From NCBI GenBank assembly GCA_035526335.1, contig DATLCN010000001.1, forward strand, positions 1-54,520: a DNA stretch of 54,520 nt, in the 5' to 3' direction. A program made the position numbers and the translations under genes. This DNA comes from GCA-2861595 sp035526335 (GTDB taxonomy: Bacteria; Actinomycetota; Acidimicrobiia; Acidimicrobiales; GCA-2861595). A model generated the notes under the pieces. That model had not been told where the DNA came from, ran no database searches, and worked only from the letters and a program-made list of their open reading frames with translations. Positions 23,515 to 32,299 of the stretch are shown here, piece by piece. Position 1 is the first letter of the stretch; each line of letters opens with the position of its first letter.

Positions 23515-24965
23515 CGACGGTCGCCCCTGGCCAGGGGGGAGCGGTCAGACGAACCGTCCGGTGGATGGACGACCGGCTGGGTGCGGCCAGCTTCGCCCGC
23601 ACCGCGCTCAAGAAGGTGTTTCCCGACCACTGGTCGTTCATGCTCGGCGAACTGGCCCTGTACGCGTTCGTGATCCTGGTCTTCACGGGGATCTACCTCA
23701 CCTTCTTCTTCGATGCCAGCCAGGCCCACACCACCTACAAGGGCAGCTACGAGGTTCTGCGTGGGGTGGAGATGACCAGGGCCTACCGGTCGGCCATCGA
23801 GCTGAGCTTCGACGTGCGAGCCGGCCTGGTCATGCGACAGATCCACCACTGGGCAGCGTTGGTGTTCGTGGCCACGATGGTGGTCCACATGGCCCGGGTG
23901 TTCTTCACCGGGGCGTTCCGCCGGCCCCGCGAGCTCAACTGGATAGTGGGGGTGACCATGCTGATCCTGGCCGTGTTCAACGGATTCGCCGGCTACTCCC
24001 TTCTCGACGACCAGCTCTCGGGCACAGGCCTCCGCATCGGGTACTCGATCGCCCTCTCCGTGCCTCTGATCGGCACGTGGCTGGTCTCGCTGCTGTTCGG
24101 TGGCGAGTTCCCGGGGCCGGACATAATCGAGCGGCTCTACGTGATCCACATCCTGATCGTCCCTGCCGCCATCGCCGTGCTCATCGGCGCCCATCTGTCG
24201 ATACTCCTGCGCCAGAAGCACACGCAGTTCGCCGGCCGGGGCCGGACCGAGGACAACGTGGTGGGGGAGCGGGTCTGGCCGACCTACGCAGCCAAAGCCC
24301 TCGGCCTGTTCTTCATCACCACCGCCGTTCTCACCGCCCTGGGCGGGCTGGCCCAGATAAATCCCATCTGGGTCTACGGTCCCTTCGACCCCGCCGAGGT
24401 GAGCGCCGCATCCCAGCCCGACTGGTACATGGGCTGGCTCGACGGCGCCCTCCGCCTGATGCCGGGATGGGAGGTCCGGGCCTTCGGCTTCGAGATCCCC
24501 AACCCGTTCTTCCCCGGCGTGCTGCTGCCCAGCCTCACCTTCGGGCTCGTCTACCTCTGGCCCTTCCTCGAGGCTCGCGTCACCGGCGACCGCGGTTCCC
24601 ACCAGCTGCTCGACCGCCCGAGGGACCGGCCGGTGCGGACGGCTCTGGGTGCCGCCACCATCGCCTTCTACGGAGTGCTCTTCCTCGCCGGCGGGGGAGA
24701 TGTCATCTCCACCACCTTCGGGCTCTCCGTCAACGCCGTCTTCTCCGCTTTCAGGATCCTCCTGGTGGTCCTGCCCGCTGTCGCCGGCTGGGTCACGTGG
24801 CGGCTGTGCCACGAGCTCCAGCTGCGGGACGGCCCACCGCCGGCGGATGAATCAGTCGCGGTGGCGACTCTGTCGGGCGAACCCGACGACGGACGCGGCG
24901 AGGAGCATGGAGCCGGGTACCGCGGCCCAAAGACCGAGAGCGAGGCCGTTGGCGAGCACAACTGA
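23511..24965 (+). CDS. qcrB: Cytochrome b subunit of the bc1 complex
   Basis: 484 residues from ATG 23511. Eight or so helices with the heme-b His pairs: RQIHHWAALVFVATMVVHMA in helix B, and YVIHILIVPAAIAVLIGAHL in helix D. Qo-site motifs: VFNGFAGYSLLDDQLSG and DWYMGWLDGALRLMPGWEV. The C-terminal tail is long, acidic and polar. The last 114 bp overlap the convergent end of ctaF, so that the tail is read from the antisense of ctaF's last helix. Confidence 0.95.
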   Translation: MTTVAPGQGGAVRRTVRWMDDRLGAASFARTALKKVFPDHWSFMLGELALYAFVILVFTGIYLTFFFDASQAHTTYKGSYEVLRGVEMTRAYRSAIELSFDVRAGLVMRQIHHWAALVFVATMVVHMARVFFTGAFRRPRELNWIVGVTMLILAVFNGFAGYSLLDDQLSGTGLRIGYSIALSVPLIGTWLVSLLFGGEFPGPDIIERLYVIHILIVPAAIAVLIGAHLSILLRQKHTQFAGRGRTEDNVVGERVWPTYAAKALGLFFITTAVLTALGGLAQINPIWVYGPFDPAEVSAASQPDWYMGWLDGALRLMPGWEVRAFGFEIPNPFFPGVLLPSLTFGLVYLWPFLEARVTGDRGSHQLLDRPRDRPVRTALGAATIAFYGVLFLAGGGDVISTTFGLSVNAVFSAFRILLVVLPAVAGWVTWRLCHELQLRDGPPPADESVAVATLSGEPDDGRGEEHGAGYRGPKTESEAVGEHN

Positions 24966-25229
24966 GCCTGCCCCCACCCCGAGCGGCCAGATGCTGGCGT
25001 GGGGGAGGTAGGGCTCCGTCTCCCCATCGGCGTGGCGCCCAGCAGTCACAGGCGCGCTCGGATGCTCGCGTGTCGCCCACCAGAGGTACCCGCCGATGAT
25101 GAGGGCGAGGCCGGCGGCCAGGAGCAGGAGAACCGAGCCCGCCTCCTCGTAGCTGAGGAACCAGTAGCCCGCAGAGACGAGCGCCAGGTATGCGCCGATG
25201 GCCAGGAGCATCCGGGACCCGAAGTTCAC
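24852..25229 (-). CDS. ctaF: Cytochrome c oxidase subunit IV (actinobacterial type)
   Basis: 125 residues from GTG 25229, overlapping the ctaD stop by 4 bp. Four helices: MLLAIGAYLALVSAGYWFL, SVLLLLAAGLALIIGGYLWW, IWPLGVGAGSVVLANGLALG, VPGSMLLAASVVGFARQS. This is the small subunit specific to actinobacterial aa3 oxidases. Its 3' end overlaps qcrB on the other strand. Confidence 0.9.
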   Translation of the reverse strand: MNFGSRMLLAIGAYLALVSAGYWFLSYEEAGSVLLLLAAGLALIIGGYLWWATREHPSAPVTAGRHADGETEPYLPHASIWPLGVGAGSVVLANGLALGLWAAVPGSMLLAASVVGFARQSRHRD

Positions 25230-26905
25230 CGTGGTGCCTTTCGGTCCAGGAAGCTCGGACCGCTTGCGCCGGCAGGGGTATGGCGAAGGTCCCATACCGG
25301 CCGGTTCGAGCGGATGGGGGGAAGCTCCCTCTCGAAGTTGGTTGGCGGGGGCGGCGATGTGGTGGCCCACTCCAGAGTGTGGCCACCCCAGGGATCGTCC
25401 CCCGCCGGCGCTCCCCGCCGCATGCTTCGCCACACGTTGGCCAGGAAGAACAGCGTCGACATCCCCAGCACGAACGAGCCGATGGTGGAGATCAGGTTCA
25501 TGGTGGTGAAGCCGTCGGCAGCGGTGTAGTCGACCACCCGGCGGGGCATGCCCTGAAGTCCCAGTCGGTGCTGCACGAAGAATGTGGCGTGGAACCCGAT
25601 GAAGGTGGTGGCGAAGTGCAGGCGGCCGAGGCCCTCCCCCAGCATCCGCCCGGTGAACTTGGGGAACCAGTAGTAGACGCCGGCGTAAAGGGCGAACACC
25701 GATCCTCCGAACAGCACGTAGTGCATGTGGGCCACCACGAAGTAGGAGTCGGTGACGTGGAAGTCGATCGGCGGCGATGCCAGCAGCACGCCGCTGAGCC
25801 CGCCGAGCAGGAACGTGATGAGGAACCCGATGGCGAAGAGCATCGGCGTCTGGAAGGTGAGCCTCCCGCCCCACATCGTTCCTATCCAGTTGAAGAACTT
25901 GACTCCGGTCGGCACCGCGATCAGAAATGACATCCCGCTGAAGAACGGGAGCAGGACGGCGCCGGTGGCGAACATGTGGTGGGCCCACACGCCGATGGAG
26001 AGGGCGGCGATGGCCAGGGTGGCGAAGACCAGGCCCTTGTAGCCGAACACTGGGCGCCACGAGAAGACGGGCAGGACCTCGGTGATCACCCCGAAGAAGG
26101 GCAGGGCCAGGATGTAGACCTCGGGGTGGCCGAAGAACCAGAAGAGGTGCTGCCAGAGGATCGGCGAGCCCCCGGCCGCGGGGTCGAAGACGTGGGTCCC
26201 GAAATGACGGTCGGCGAAGAGCATCACCGAGGCCGCGGTGAGCACGGGGAAGGCCATGAGCACCAGCACGCTGGTGACGACCATGTTCCAGGTGAATATC
26301 GGCATCCGGAACATGGACATTCCCCGGGCCCTCATGCACAGGGCGGTGGTGATCACGTTCACGGCGGTGAACACGGCGGAGAAGCCGGTGAGCAGGAGGC
26401 CGATCAACCACAGGTCGCCACCGACACTCGGGGCGTAGGTCTGCGTCGAGAGCGGGGCGTAGGCGAACCATCCGAAGTCGGCGGCGCCGTCGGCGGTCAG
26501 GAAACCCGAGATCATCGTAAGCCCGCCGCCCAGGTAGAGCCAGTAGCTGAGGGCGTTGAGCCGGGGGAAGGCCATGTCCTTGGCGCCGATGTGGAGCGGC
26601 ACCAGGTAATTGGCCAGCCCGAAGGCGAAGGGGCCGAGGAACAGGAACATCATGACGCTGCCGTGCATCGTGAACAGCTCGTTGTAACGCCCGGGTCCTA
26701 CGACCTGCAGGCCCGGTTCGGCCAGTTCGGCCCGCATTACAAGTGCCAGGGCGCCGCCCACCATGAAGAAGGCGAAGGCAGTCACCATGTAGCTGATCCC
26801 TATCGCCTTGTGGTCCGTCGTGGTGAGCCAGGCGAGGATGCCCGTCGACCGGCGTGGCGGCGGTGCCGGCGGCTCGGAGACCCTGGGCTCGTCGAGAAGG
26901 GTCAA
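25226..26905 (-). CDS. ctaD: Cytochrome c oxidase subunit I
   Basis: 559 residues from TTG 26905, overlapping the ctaC stop (TTGA). Twelve helices of the heme-copper oxidase core: heme-a His in LFTMHGSVMMFLFLGP, CuB/Tyr crosslink motif FWFFGHPEVYILALPFFG, CuB His pair in IGVWAHHMFATG, K-channel Lys in SVPTG-like IAVPTGVKFFNWIGTM, and the heme a3/a ligands in DSYFVVAHMHYVLFGGSVFA. HPEVY identifies the A-type oxidases. First half of the ctaC-ctaD-ctaF block, all coupled. Confidence 0.97.
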   Translation of the reverse strand: MTLLDEPRVSEPPAPPPRRSTGILAWLTTTDHKAIGISYMVTAFAFFMVGGALALVMRAELAEPGLQVVGPGRYNELFTMHGSVMMFLFLGPFAFGLANYLVPLHIGAKDMAFPRLNALSYWLYLGGGLTMISGFLTADGAADFGWFAYAPLSTQTYAPSVGGDLWLIGLLLTGFSAVFTAVNVITTALCMRARGMSMFRMPIFTWNMVVTSVLVLMAFPVLTAASVMLFADRHFGTHVFDPAAGGSPILWQHLFWFFGHPEVYILALPFFGVITEVLPVFSWRPVFGYKGLVFATLAIAALSIGVWAHHMFATGAVLLPFFSGMSFLIAVPTGVKFFNWIGTMWGGRLTFQTPMLFAIGFLITFLLGGLSGVLLASPPIDFHVTDSYFVVAHMHYVLFGGSVFALYAGVYYWFPKFTGRMLGEGLGRLHFATTFIGFHATFFVQHRLGLQGMPRRVVDYTAADGFTTMNLISTIGSFVLGMSTLFFLANVWRSMRRGAPAGDDPWGGHTLEWATTSPPPPTNFERELPPIRSNRPVWDLRHTPAGASGPSFLDRKAPR

Positions 26906-27669
26906 AGGGTGTCCCCCGCGCCGGCGGCCACACCCGAGCGCTGTTCCGCCGCCCACCGCCGGAACTCGGCGGGCGCCACGGCGCGCACCGAGAAGCTCAT
27001 CTTGTAGTGGTCGAGCCCGCAGAACTCGGCGCACCGGCCTACCCACGTTCCCCGTTCCTTCACCTGCACCTGGACCTCGTTGTCGATTCCTGGAATGAGG
27101 TCGCGCTTGGAGAGGAACCTCGGTATCCAGAAGGAGTGGATGACGTCGGTGGACTGGAGCCGGAACCGCACCGTCTGGCCGACCGGGAGCACCAGCGTCG
27201 GTACCGCCCCAGGTGTGCCGGTGACGGTGATCTGCTCGCGCGGGTAGTGGAACTGCCACTGCCACTGGAATCCCGTCACCTCCACCACCAGGTCGGGGCG
27301 TGCCGAGGTCGACACCACTTTGCGCTGTGTCCCGAAGGTGAAGGCGAACAGCACGGCCACCACCAGGATCGGAGCGACCGTGTACACCACCTCGACGGGG
27401 ACGTTGTAGGGATTCTGCGCCGGCACGTTGTCGTCGCGGCGGCGGTACTTGAAAACCACGTACCCGATCAGGCCCCACACCAGAGCGCCGACGCAGATGG
27501 CGGCGATGGTGGAGCCCTGCCAGAGGCGGAGGATCCGGTCACCTTCACGGGTGACCGGCTCGGGCGCCCAGAACCGCGATGCTCCACAGCCGGACGATCC
27601 GACCGCGAGCACGAAGGCGCCGAGGGGCACCGACCGCTGGAAGCCGCGCCTCGGGCTGTGGAGGAGCAC
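26902..27669 (-). CDS. ctaC: Cytochrome c oxidase subunit II
   Basis: 255 residues from GTG 27669. Lipoprotein-type signal (LGAFVLAVGSSGC), two membrane helices (IAAICVGALVWGLIGYVVF; VVYTVAPILVVAVLFAFTF), then a cupredoxin domain with the CuA site: VIHSFWIP (His) and GRCAEFCGLDHYKMSF (two Cys, His, Met). EVTGFQWQWQFHYP is the aromatic electron-entry motif. No fused cytochrome c domain, consistent with direct electron transfer from QcrC. Confidence 0.96.
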   Translation of the reverse strand: MLLHSPRRGFQRSVPLGAFVLAVGSSGCGASRFWAPEPVTREGDRILRLWQGSTIAAICVGALVWGLIGYVVFKYRRRDDNVPAQNPYNVPVEVVYTVAPILVVAVLFAFTFGTQRKVVSTSARPDLVVEVTGFQWQWQFHYPREQITVTGTPGAVPTLVLPVGQTVRFRLQSTDVIHSFWIPRFLSKRDLIPGIDNEVQVQVKERGTWVGRCAEFCGLDHYKMSFSVRAVAPAEFRRWAAEQRSGVAAGAGDTL

Positions 27670-27759
27670 TGACCGGCCAAGCTACCCGGGCGGCGATCGG
27701 GCCACCCGGTGGCCGGGCGAGCGGACATCCAGCAACGCCAAAGGTAGGTTCCGAGGGAG

Positions 27760-28545
27760 ATGTACCGGTTCCTGCTCCGCCCCCGGTGGCTCCTGGGCCA
27801 CCTGCTCGCTGCCGGTCTGGTGGTTCTGCTCGGGAGCCTCGGTCTGTGGCAGCTGAGACGGCTGGACGAGCGGCGGGAGCACAACGCCCTCGTCCTGGAA
27901 CGTTCGGCGACGGTGGTGCCTCTGCCGGCGGAGGGATGGGACGGAGCGGCGGATGCTGCCTCTCTCGCCTTCCGGAGGGTGCGGTTACAGGGCAGGTACG
28001 TGGCGGACAAGGAGGTGCTCGTGAGGTTCAGGTCCAACCAGGGCCTGCCCGGTTACAACGTCCTCACGCCGATGACCACAGCGCAGGGGGCGATCATCGT
28101 GAACCGCGGCTGGGTTCCGCTGGAAATGGGTGACCATTGGCCCGTGCCCCGGGCGGGGCCCCCCGAAGGAGAGACGTCGGTCACCGGGCTCCTGCGTTCG
28201 TCGCAACCTGGCGACCGTTTCCTCCCCAGTGGACCGACGGCGAACGTGCCCCTGTCCGTCGGCGCTGTCAACGTGGCCGGTCTGAAGCGCCGTCTCTCTC
28301 TGGCGCTCTACCCGCTGTACCTCGAGCTCGACCGACCGGAGGCCGCTGATGCGGCGGCAGGCTTCCCGCAGGCACTGCCGGCCCCCGAGCTCGACGAGGG
28401 CCCCCACCTGTCCTACGCCATCCAGTGGTTCTTCTTTTCCGCCGGCGCCGCCGCCGGGTGGGTGATGCTCATCCGCATCTCCGCCCGGAAGCGGCTCGAA
28501 CTAGGGCCGGTAGGGGCGGAGTCCGCCTTCGGGGATCTGGCCTAG
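27760..28545 (+). CDS. SURF1-family oxidase assembly protein
   Basis: 261 residues from ATG 27760 with AGGGAGA upstream. SURF1 layout: N-terminal helix LLGHLLAAGLVVLLGSLGLW followed by QLRRLDERREHNA, a central periplasmic domain with GLPGYNVLTPMTTAQGAIIV and NRGWVPLE, and a C-terminal PHLSYAIQWFFFSAGAAAGW helix. SURF1 helps insert heme a into subunit I. Divergent from ctaC. The 3' end overlaps the convergent pirin gene by 45 bp. Confidence 0.92.
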   Translation: MYRFLLRPRWLLGHLLAAGLVVLLGSLGLWQLRRLDERREHNALVLERSATVVPLPAEGWDGAADAASLAFRRVRLQGRYVADKEVLVRFRSNQGLPGYNVLTPMTTAQGAIIVNRGWVPLEMGDHWPVPRAGPPEGETSVTGLLRSSQPGDRFLPSGPTANVPLSVGAVNVAGLKRRLSLALYPLYLELDRPEAADAAAGFPQALPAPELDEGPHLSYAIQWFFFSAGAAAGWVMLIRISARKRLELGPVGAESAFGDLA

Positions 28546-29460
28546 GCGCCCTGCGCGGTAATCGTCCATGGCCTGCTGCAGCTCCGCCGTGGTGTTCATC
28601 ACGAAAGGCCCGTACGTCGCCACCGGTTCGCGGATGGGCCGGCCCCCCAGCAGGAGCACGTCGAGGGGCCGGCTGGAGTGCCCGCCTACCGTTAAGGCGT
28701 CGCCGGGGCCGAACAGCGCCAGTTGCCCGCTCTCGACGGTCCGCCTCGCATCGCCGGCGCCCACCGTGCCGGCGCCGGCCAGGATGTAGGCGAGGGCGTT
28801 GAAGTCACTCCGCCACGGCACAGCGAGCTGTGCGCCCGGCGCGACGGTGGCATGGGCGACGGTGATGGGCGTGTAGGTGGCGCCCGGCCCCTTGTGTCCG
28901 CCCAGATCACCGGCGATGAGGCGCACGAGGGCGCCGCCGTCACCGGAGGCCAGCAGGGTGACCTGATCGCCTTCGAGGTTCTGGTAGCGGGGAGCGACCA
29001 TCTTGTCCTTGGCCGGCAGGTTGACCCAGAGCTGGATGCCGTGGAACAGGCCACCGCTGACCACCAGCTCCTCGGGCGGTGTCTCGATGTGCAGGATCCC
29101 GCCGCCCGCCGTCATCCACTGCGTCGCCCCGTTGGTGATCACGCCGCCGCCCCCGTGGGAGTCCTGGTGCTGGAAGGTCCCGTCGATCATGTAGGTGACT
29201 GTCTCGAAGCCGCGGTGCGGGTGCCAGTTCGTGCCCTTCGGCTCGCCGGGGGAGTACTCGACCTCGCCCATCTGGTCCATGTGGACGAAGGGGTCGAGGT
29301 CGGCCACATCGACGCCGGCGAAGGCGCGGCGCACGGGGAAGCCTTCGCCCTCGAAGCCCTTGGGCGCGGTGCTCACGGAACGGACAGAGCGCTCGGCCGA
29401 CGCCGCCGCCGGCGGGTCGATCTTGGCGAGGGTCAGTGTGTCAGCGGTGACTGCCGGCAT
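28501..29460 (-). CDS. Pirin-family protein
   Basis: 319 residues from ATG 29460, with SD GGAGGTAGCG. Bicupin fold; the metal site is in the N-terminal cupin: NWHPHRGFETVTYMIDGTFQ and HQDSHGGGG (three His) with MTAGGGILHIETPPEE (Glu). The C-terminal cupin contains ALFGPGDALTVGGHSSRPLD. Pirins are Fe-binding proteins with quercetinase or regulatory activity; the physiological substrate cannot be told. An upstream ATG (29490) in frame would precede the SD and is less likely. Confidence 0.93.
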   Translation of the reverse strand: MPAVTADTLTLAKIDPPAAASAERSVRSVSTAPKGFEGEGFPVRRAFAGVDVADLDPFVHMDQMGEVEYSPGEPKGTNWHPHRGFETVTYMIDGTFQHQDSHGGGGVITNGATQWMTAGGGILHIETPPEELVVSGGLFHGIQLWVNLPAKDKMVAPRYQNLEGDQVTLLASGDGGALVRLIAGDLGGHKGPGATYTPITVAHATVAPGAQLAVPWRSDFNALAYILAGAGTVGAGDARRTVESGQLALFGPGDALTVGGHSSRPLDVLLLGGRPIREPVATYGPFVMNTTAELQQAMDDYRAGRLGQIPEGGLRPYRP

Positions 29461-29543
29461 ATCGCTACCTCCAGATAGTTGCAGACGCAAACATCAACAA
29501 CGGAGTCGTCACCCGACATGTTCCCGCACCGGGTACCAAGAGG

Positions 29544-30254
29544 TCAGCTCCCGGTGGCCGCGGCCAGAACCGCCTGGCCGCCGGCGGCGGGACCGTCCGC
29601 ATGACCGAACACCGCGGTGCCCGCCACGAGGACGTCGGCGCCCGCATCGACGCAGGAGCGGGCGTTGCCGGCGTCCACGCCACCGTCGACCTCGACCTCG
29701 GTGGGCAGCCCTTGGCGCCCGATCTCGGCCCGGACCCGCTCCACCTTGGACAGCATGCGCGGGATCAGCTTCTGGCCTCCGAAACCGGGGTTGATGGTCA
29801 TCACCAGGGCGAGATCGCACATCTCGAGCACATCGTCGATCGACGATGCCGGCGTGCTCGGGTTGATCGCCACTCCCGAGCGGCAGTCCAGTTCGCGGAT
29901 GGCGCCGAGGGTCCTGTGCAGGTGGGGCGACACCTCGTAGTGGACGGTGATGGCGTCCGCTCCCGCCGAGGCGAAGGTCTCCAGGTGCCGCTCGGGCTCC
30001 ACGATCATCAGGTGCAACTCCAGCGGCAGGTCGGTCACCCGCTTGAGGGCCCGCACCGAGTCGGTACCGTAGGTGAAGTTCGGTACGAACACTCCGTCCA
30101 TCACATCCACGTGGAGCCGCTCCGTTCCACTGCCCTCCAAGGAGGTGACAGCATCGGCGAGATGACCGAAGTCGGCGGCCAGGAGGCTGGGTGCGAGGTG
30201 AATGGCACCGGCGCAGGGAGTCCAGGTTGAACGGGGCACGGCGACATCATGCAC
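29544..30254 (-). CDS. rpe: Ribulose-phosphate 3-epimerase
   Basis: 236 residues from GTG 30254. TIM barrel with family signatures: IHLAPSLLAADFGHL, HVDVMDGVFVPNFTYG (metal His/Asp), LELHLMIVEPE, VMTINPGFGGQ (metal Asp replaced in context by the INPGFGGQ loop), and EVEVDGGVDAGNA. It interconverts ribulose-5-phosphate and xylulose-5-phosphate in the pentose phosphate pathway. Lies 18 bp after the NuoF-like gene and may share its transcript. Confidence 0.94.
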   Translation of the reverse strand: MHDVAVPRSTWTPCAGAIHLAPSLLAADFGHLADAVTSLEGSGTERLHVDVMDGVFVPNFTYGTDSVRALKRVTDLPLELHLMIVEPERHLETFASAGADAITVHYEVSPHLHRTLGAIRELDCRSGVAINPSTPASSIDDVLEMCDLALVMTINPGFGGQKLIPRMLSKVERVRAEIGRQGLPTEVEVDGGVDAGNARSCVDAGADVLVAGTAVFGHADGPAAGGQAVLAAATGS

Positions 30255-30272
30255 CGGGCGATGCCGCCGTTA

Positions 30273-31730
30273 CTAGCTGAGCGGGGCAGGCGCGGGTTGC
30301 CTCCGCCACGGCGGTGACAGTGCCGTGTACAGCTCCACGGGGACGGTGCCGGAGTCGCGCTTGTTGTAGGACCAGTCCCACTGCTTCTGGCGGTGACGCT
30401 GGTCGAGGTGCGCCTCGCCCTTCCTGATGTCCAGCAGTTCGGCGATGAGCTCGGACTCCAGCGGGTCGGCTGACCGGTCGGCATGGGCGGCGAACTCGTC
30501 GCCGAAGTGCTCGATGATGCTTCCGACAACGAGCTGCTGCTGGGTGGCGAGGAAGCAACGCGACCGCTCGGTGATCGTGCTCAACCGCTTACGGATGACG
30601 CCGATCCCGTGGTCGCCGCCCTCGGATGCGCTCAGGTTGACCAGCGCGTCCGACAAAGCCATACCGTCGAGCTTGCAGGGCGAGCACTGCCCGCACGACT
30701 CGACGGCCAGGAAGCGGGCCACGCCGGCCGCGACAGTGGTCATGTCGACGGTGTCGTCGAACACTATGAACGCACCGGAGCCGAGCCCGCTGCCGATACC
30801 CGAGAGGCCCTCGTAGCTCACCGGGGTGTCCAGCTGGGAGCCGAGGATGATCGGGTTGGCGACGCCCGAGAGGATCGCCTTGATGGTGCGCCCGGGCCGG
30901 GGCCCGCCGCCGATGGCCTCGATGACCTCGCCGAGGGGCGTACCCATCTGCACCTCACCGACCCCGTGTCGCTGGGTGTGGCCGGTGACCGTGCACACCA
31001 TCGTCCCGGGCGACTCGGTGGTGCCGAGGCTACGGAACCAGGTGGCGCCGCGGGCGATGATCCGGGCCACATTGGCGAGGGTCTCGGTGTTGTTGACCAG
31101 CGCCGGCGGCGACGGAGCGTCCGTGCTGGCCGCCGTCTCGATGCCGCGGCGGAAGGTGGGCACGATCCGGGGGAAGGGCCACCGCCCGTCGATGGTCTCC
31201 AGGAGTGCGCTCTCCTCGCCGTACAGGTACTCGTCGGGTCCCTCGAACACCTGCAGCTGCACGCCTTCGCTCCAGCCTGCGTCCTCCACCTCGTCGATGG
31301 CGGCACGGACACGGTCGACCTCGCCGGCGAAGGACTGCTTCATGGCGAAGACGACCAGGTCGGCACCGACGGAGCGGGCGGCGATGAGCGCCCCCTCCAC
31401 CACGACGTAGGGGTTCCTGCGCAGGATGGTGCGGTCCTTGAAGGTGCCGGGTTCGCCCTCGGCGGCGTTGACGATCACCGTCGACGGAGCATCCGGAATT
31501 CGGTTCCCCGCGACCGTCTGCCACTTCCGGCCGGTGGGGAAGCCGGCGCCGCCTCTGCCGCGGAGGCCGGATTCCGAGAGGACCTGGATGATCTCCGCGG
31601 GCTCCATCTGGAGGGCGGCCTCGATGCCCTGGCCACCGCGGCGCTTGACGAAGTCTTCGAGGGAGATGATCGGCTGGGGGTAGAGGACCCGGTGAACGAG
31701 GGTGGTACGAGGGCTTGTGCTCACGTTCAC
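30273..31730 (-). CDS. NuoF-like NADH-binding flavoprotein (orphan)
   Basis: About 485 residues; start uncertain (GTG 31730 or 31724; the frame is open to 31766). Matches the 51-kDa subunit of complex I: NADH-binding SGLRGRGGAGFPTGRKWQ, FMN-binding VNAAEGEPGTFKDRTILRRN, GPDEYLYGEESALLETIDGR, an SLBB segment (PLGEVIEAIGGGPRPG), and the 4Fe-4S site ESCGQCSPCKLDG with a distal Cys in RSRCFLATQQQ. No other nuo or hydrogenase genes are near; the neighbour is rpe. It may serve a NAD-dependent dehydrogenase or bifurcating partner encoded elsewhere. Confidence 0.88.
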   Translation of the reverse strand: MNVSTSPRTTLVHRVLYPQPIISLEDFVKRRGGQGIEAALQMEPAEIIQVLSESGLRGRGGAGFPTGRKWQTVAGNRIPDAPSTVIVNAAEGEPGTFKDRTILRRNPYVVVEGALIAARSVGADLVVFAMKQSFAGEVDRVRAAIDEVEDAGWSEGVQLQVFEGPDEYLYGEESALLETIDGRWPFPRIVPTFRRGIETAASTDAPSPPALVNNTETLANVARIIARGATWFRSLGTTESPGTMVCTVTGHTQRHGVGEVQMGTPLGEVIEAIGGGPRPGRTIKAILSGVANPIILGSQLDTPVSYEGLSGIGSGLGSGAFIVFDDTVDMTTVAAGVARFLAVESCGQCSPCKLDGMALSDALVNLSASEGGDHGIGVIRKRLSTITERSRCFLATQQQLVVGSIIEHFGDEFAAHADRSADPLESELIAELLDIRKGEAHLDQRHRQKQWDWSYNKRDSGTVPVELYTALSPPWRRQPAPAPLS

Positions 31731-31873
31731 AATCAAGACGATATCAGTCTGTACCGGCGAGGGCACGCCGGGACCCCGGCGCTCCGGGGTGGGTCAGGTC
31801 CGATGGCGTACAGTGCCGCACGACGAACGTGCCGGATCGAAGGTACGTACGGTGATTGCTCGGAGGGTAGACG

Positions 31874-32275
31874 ATGGAGATCGGACCGCTGACCACCCGG
31901 TCAGTCCTTACCGTCGAGGCGGGCGACAGTGTGCGCGACGCCGCGGTGTGGATGATGGAGCGCGGCGTTGGGTCCGCAGTAGTGATGACCGACGACCGGC
32001 CGGTCGGCCTCATCACCGATCGGGAGGCGCTGCGCGTCATCGCGCGGGGTGAGGACCCCGACGTGTTGACCGCCGGAAAGTGCGCCCTCAAGAGCCTGAA
32101 GACGGTCAGTCCCGAACTCGACGTCGTGGAGGCCGCCCGGGTGATGAGGGAGAAGGGGTTCCGCCACCTCGTGGTGGTCGACGATCAGGGTGCCCTCGCC
32201 GGCGTCTTCTCCATGCGTGATCTGGTGGTGGGGCTCCTTCAGGAGCGCAACGCCCCCGCTCCCACCAACCCCTAG
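31874..32275 (+). CDS. Tandem CBS-domain protein
   Basis: 133 residues from ATG 31874 (CGGAGGG upstream). Two CBS motifs: residues 10-65 (VLTVEAGDSVRDAAVWMMER, VGLITDREALRVIARG) and 75-128 (TVSPELDVVEAARVMREKGF, RHLVVVDDQGALAGVFSMRD). Stand-alone CBS pairs bind adenine nucleotides and sense energy state. No fused effector domain. Divergent from the NuoF-like gene. Confidence 0.9.
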   Translation: MEIGPLTTRSVLTVEAGDSVRDAAVWMMERGVGSAVVMTDDRPVGLITDREALRVIARGEDPDVLTAGKCALKSLKTVSPELDVVEAARVMREKGFRHLVVVDDQGALAGVFSMRDLVVGLLQERNAPAPTNP

Positions 32276-32299
32276 CGGTTCGGTCGCAGGGGCGAGCGC

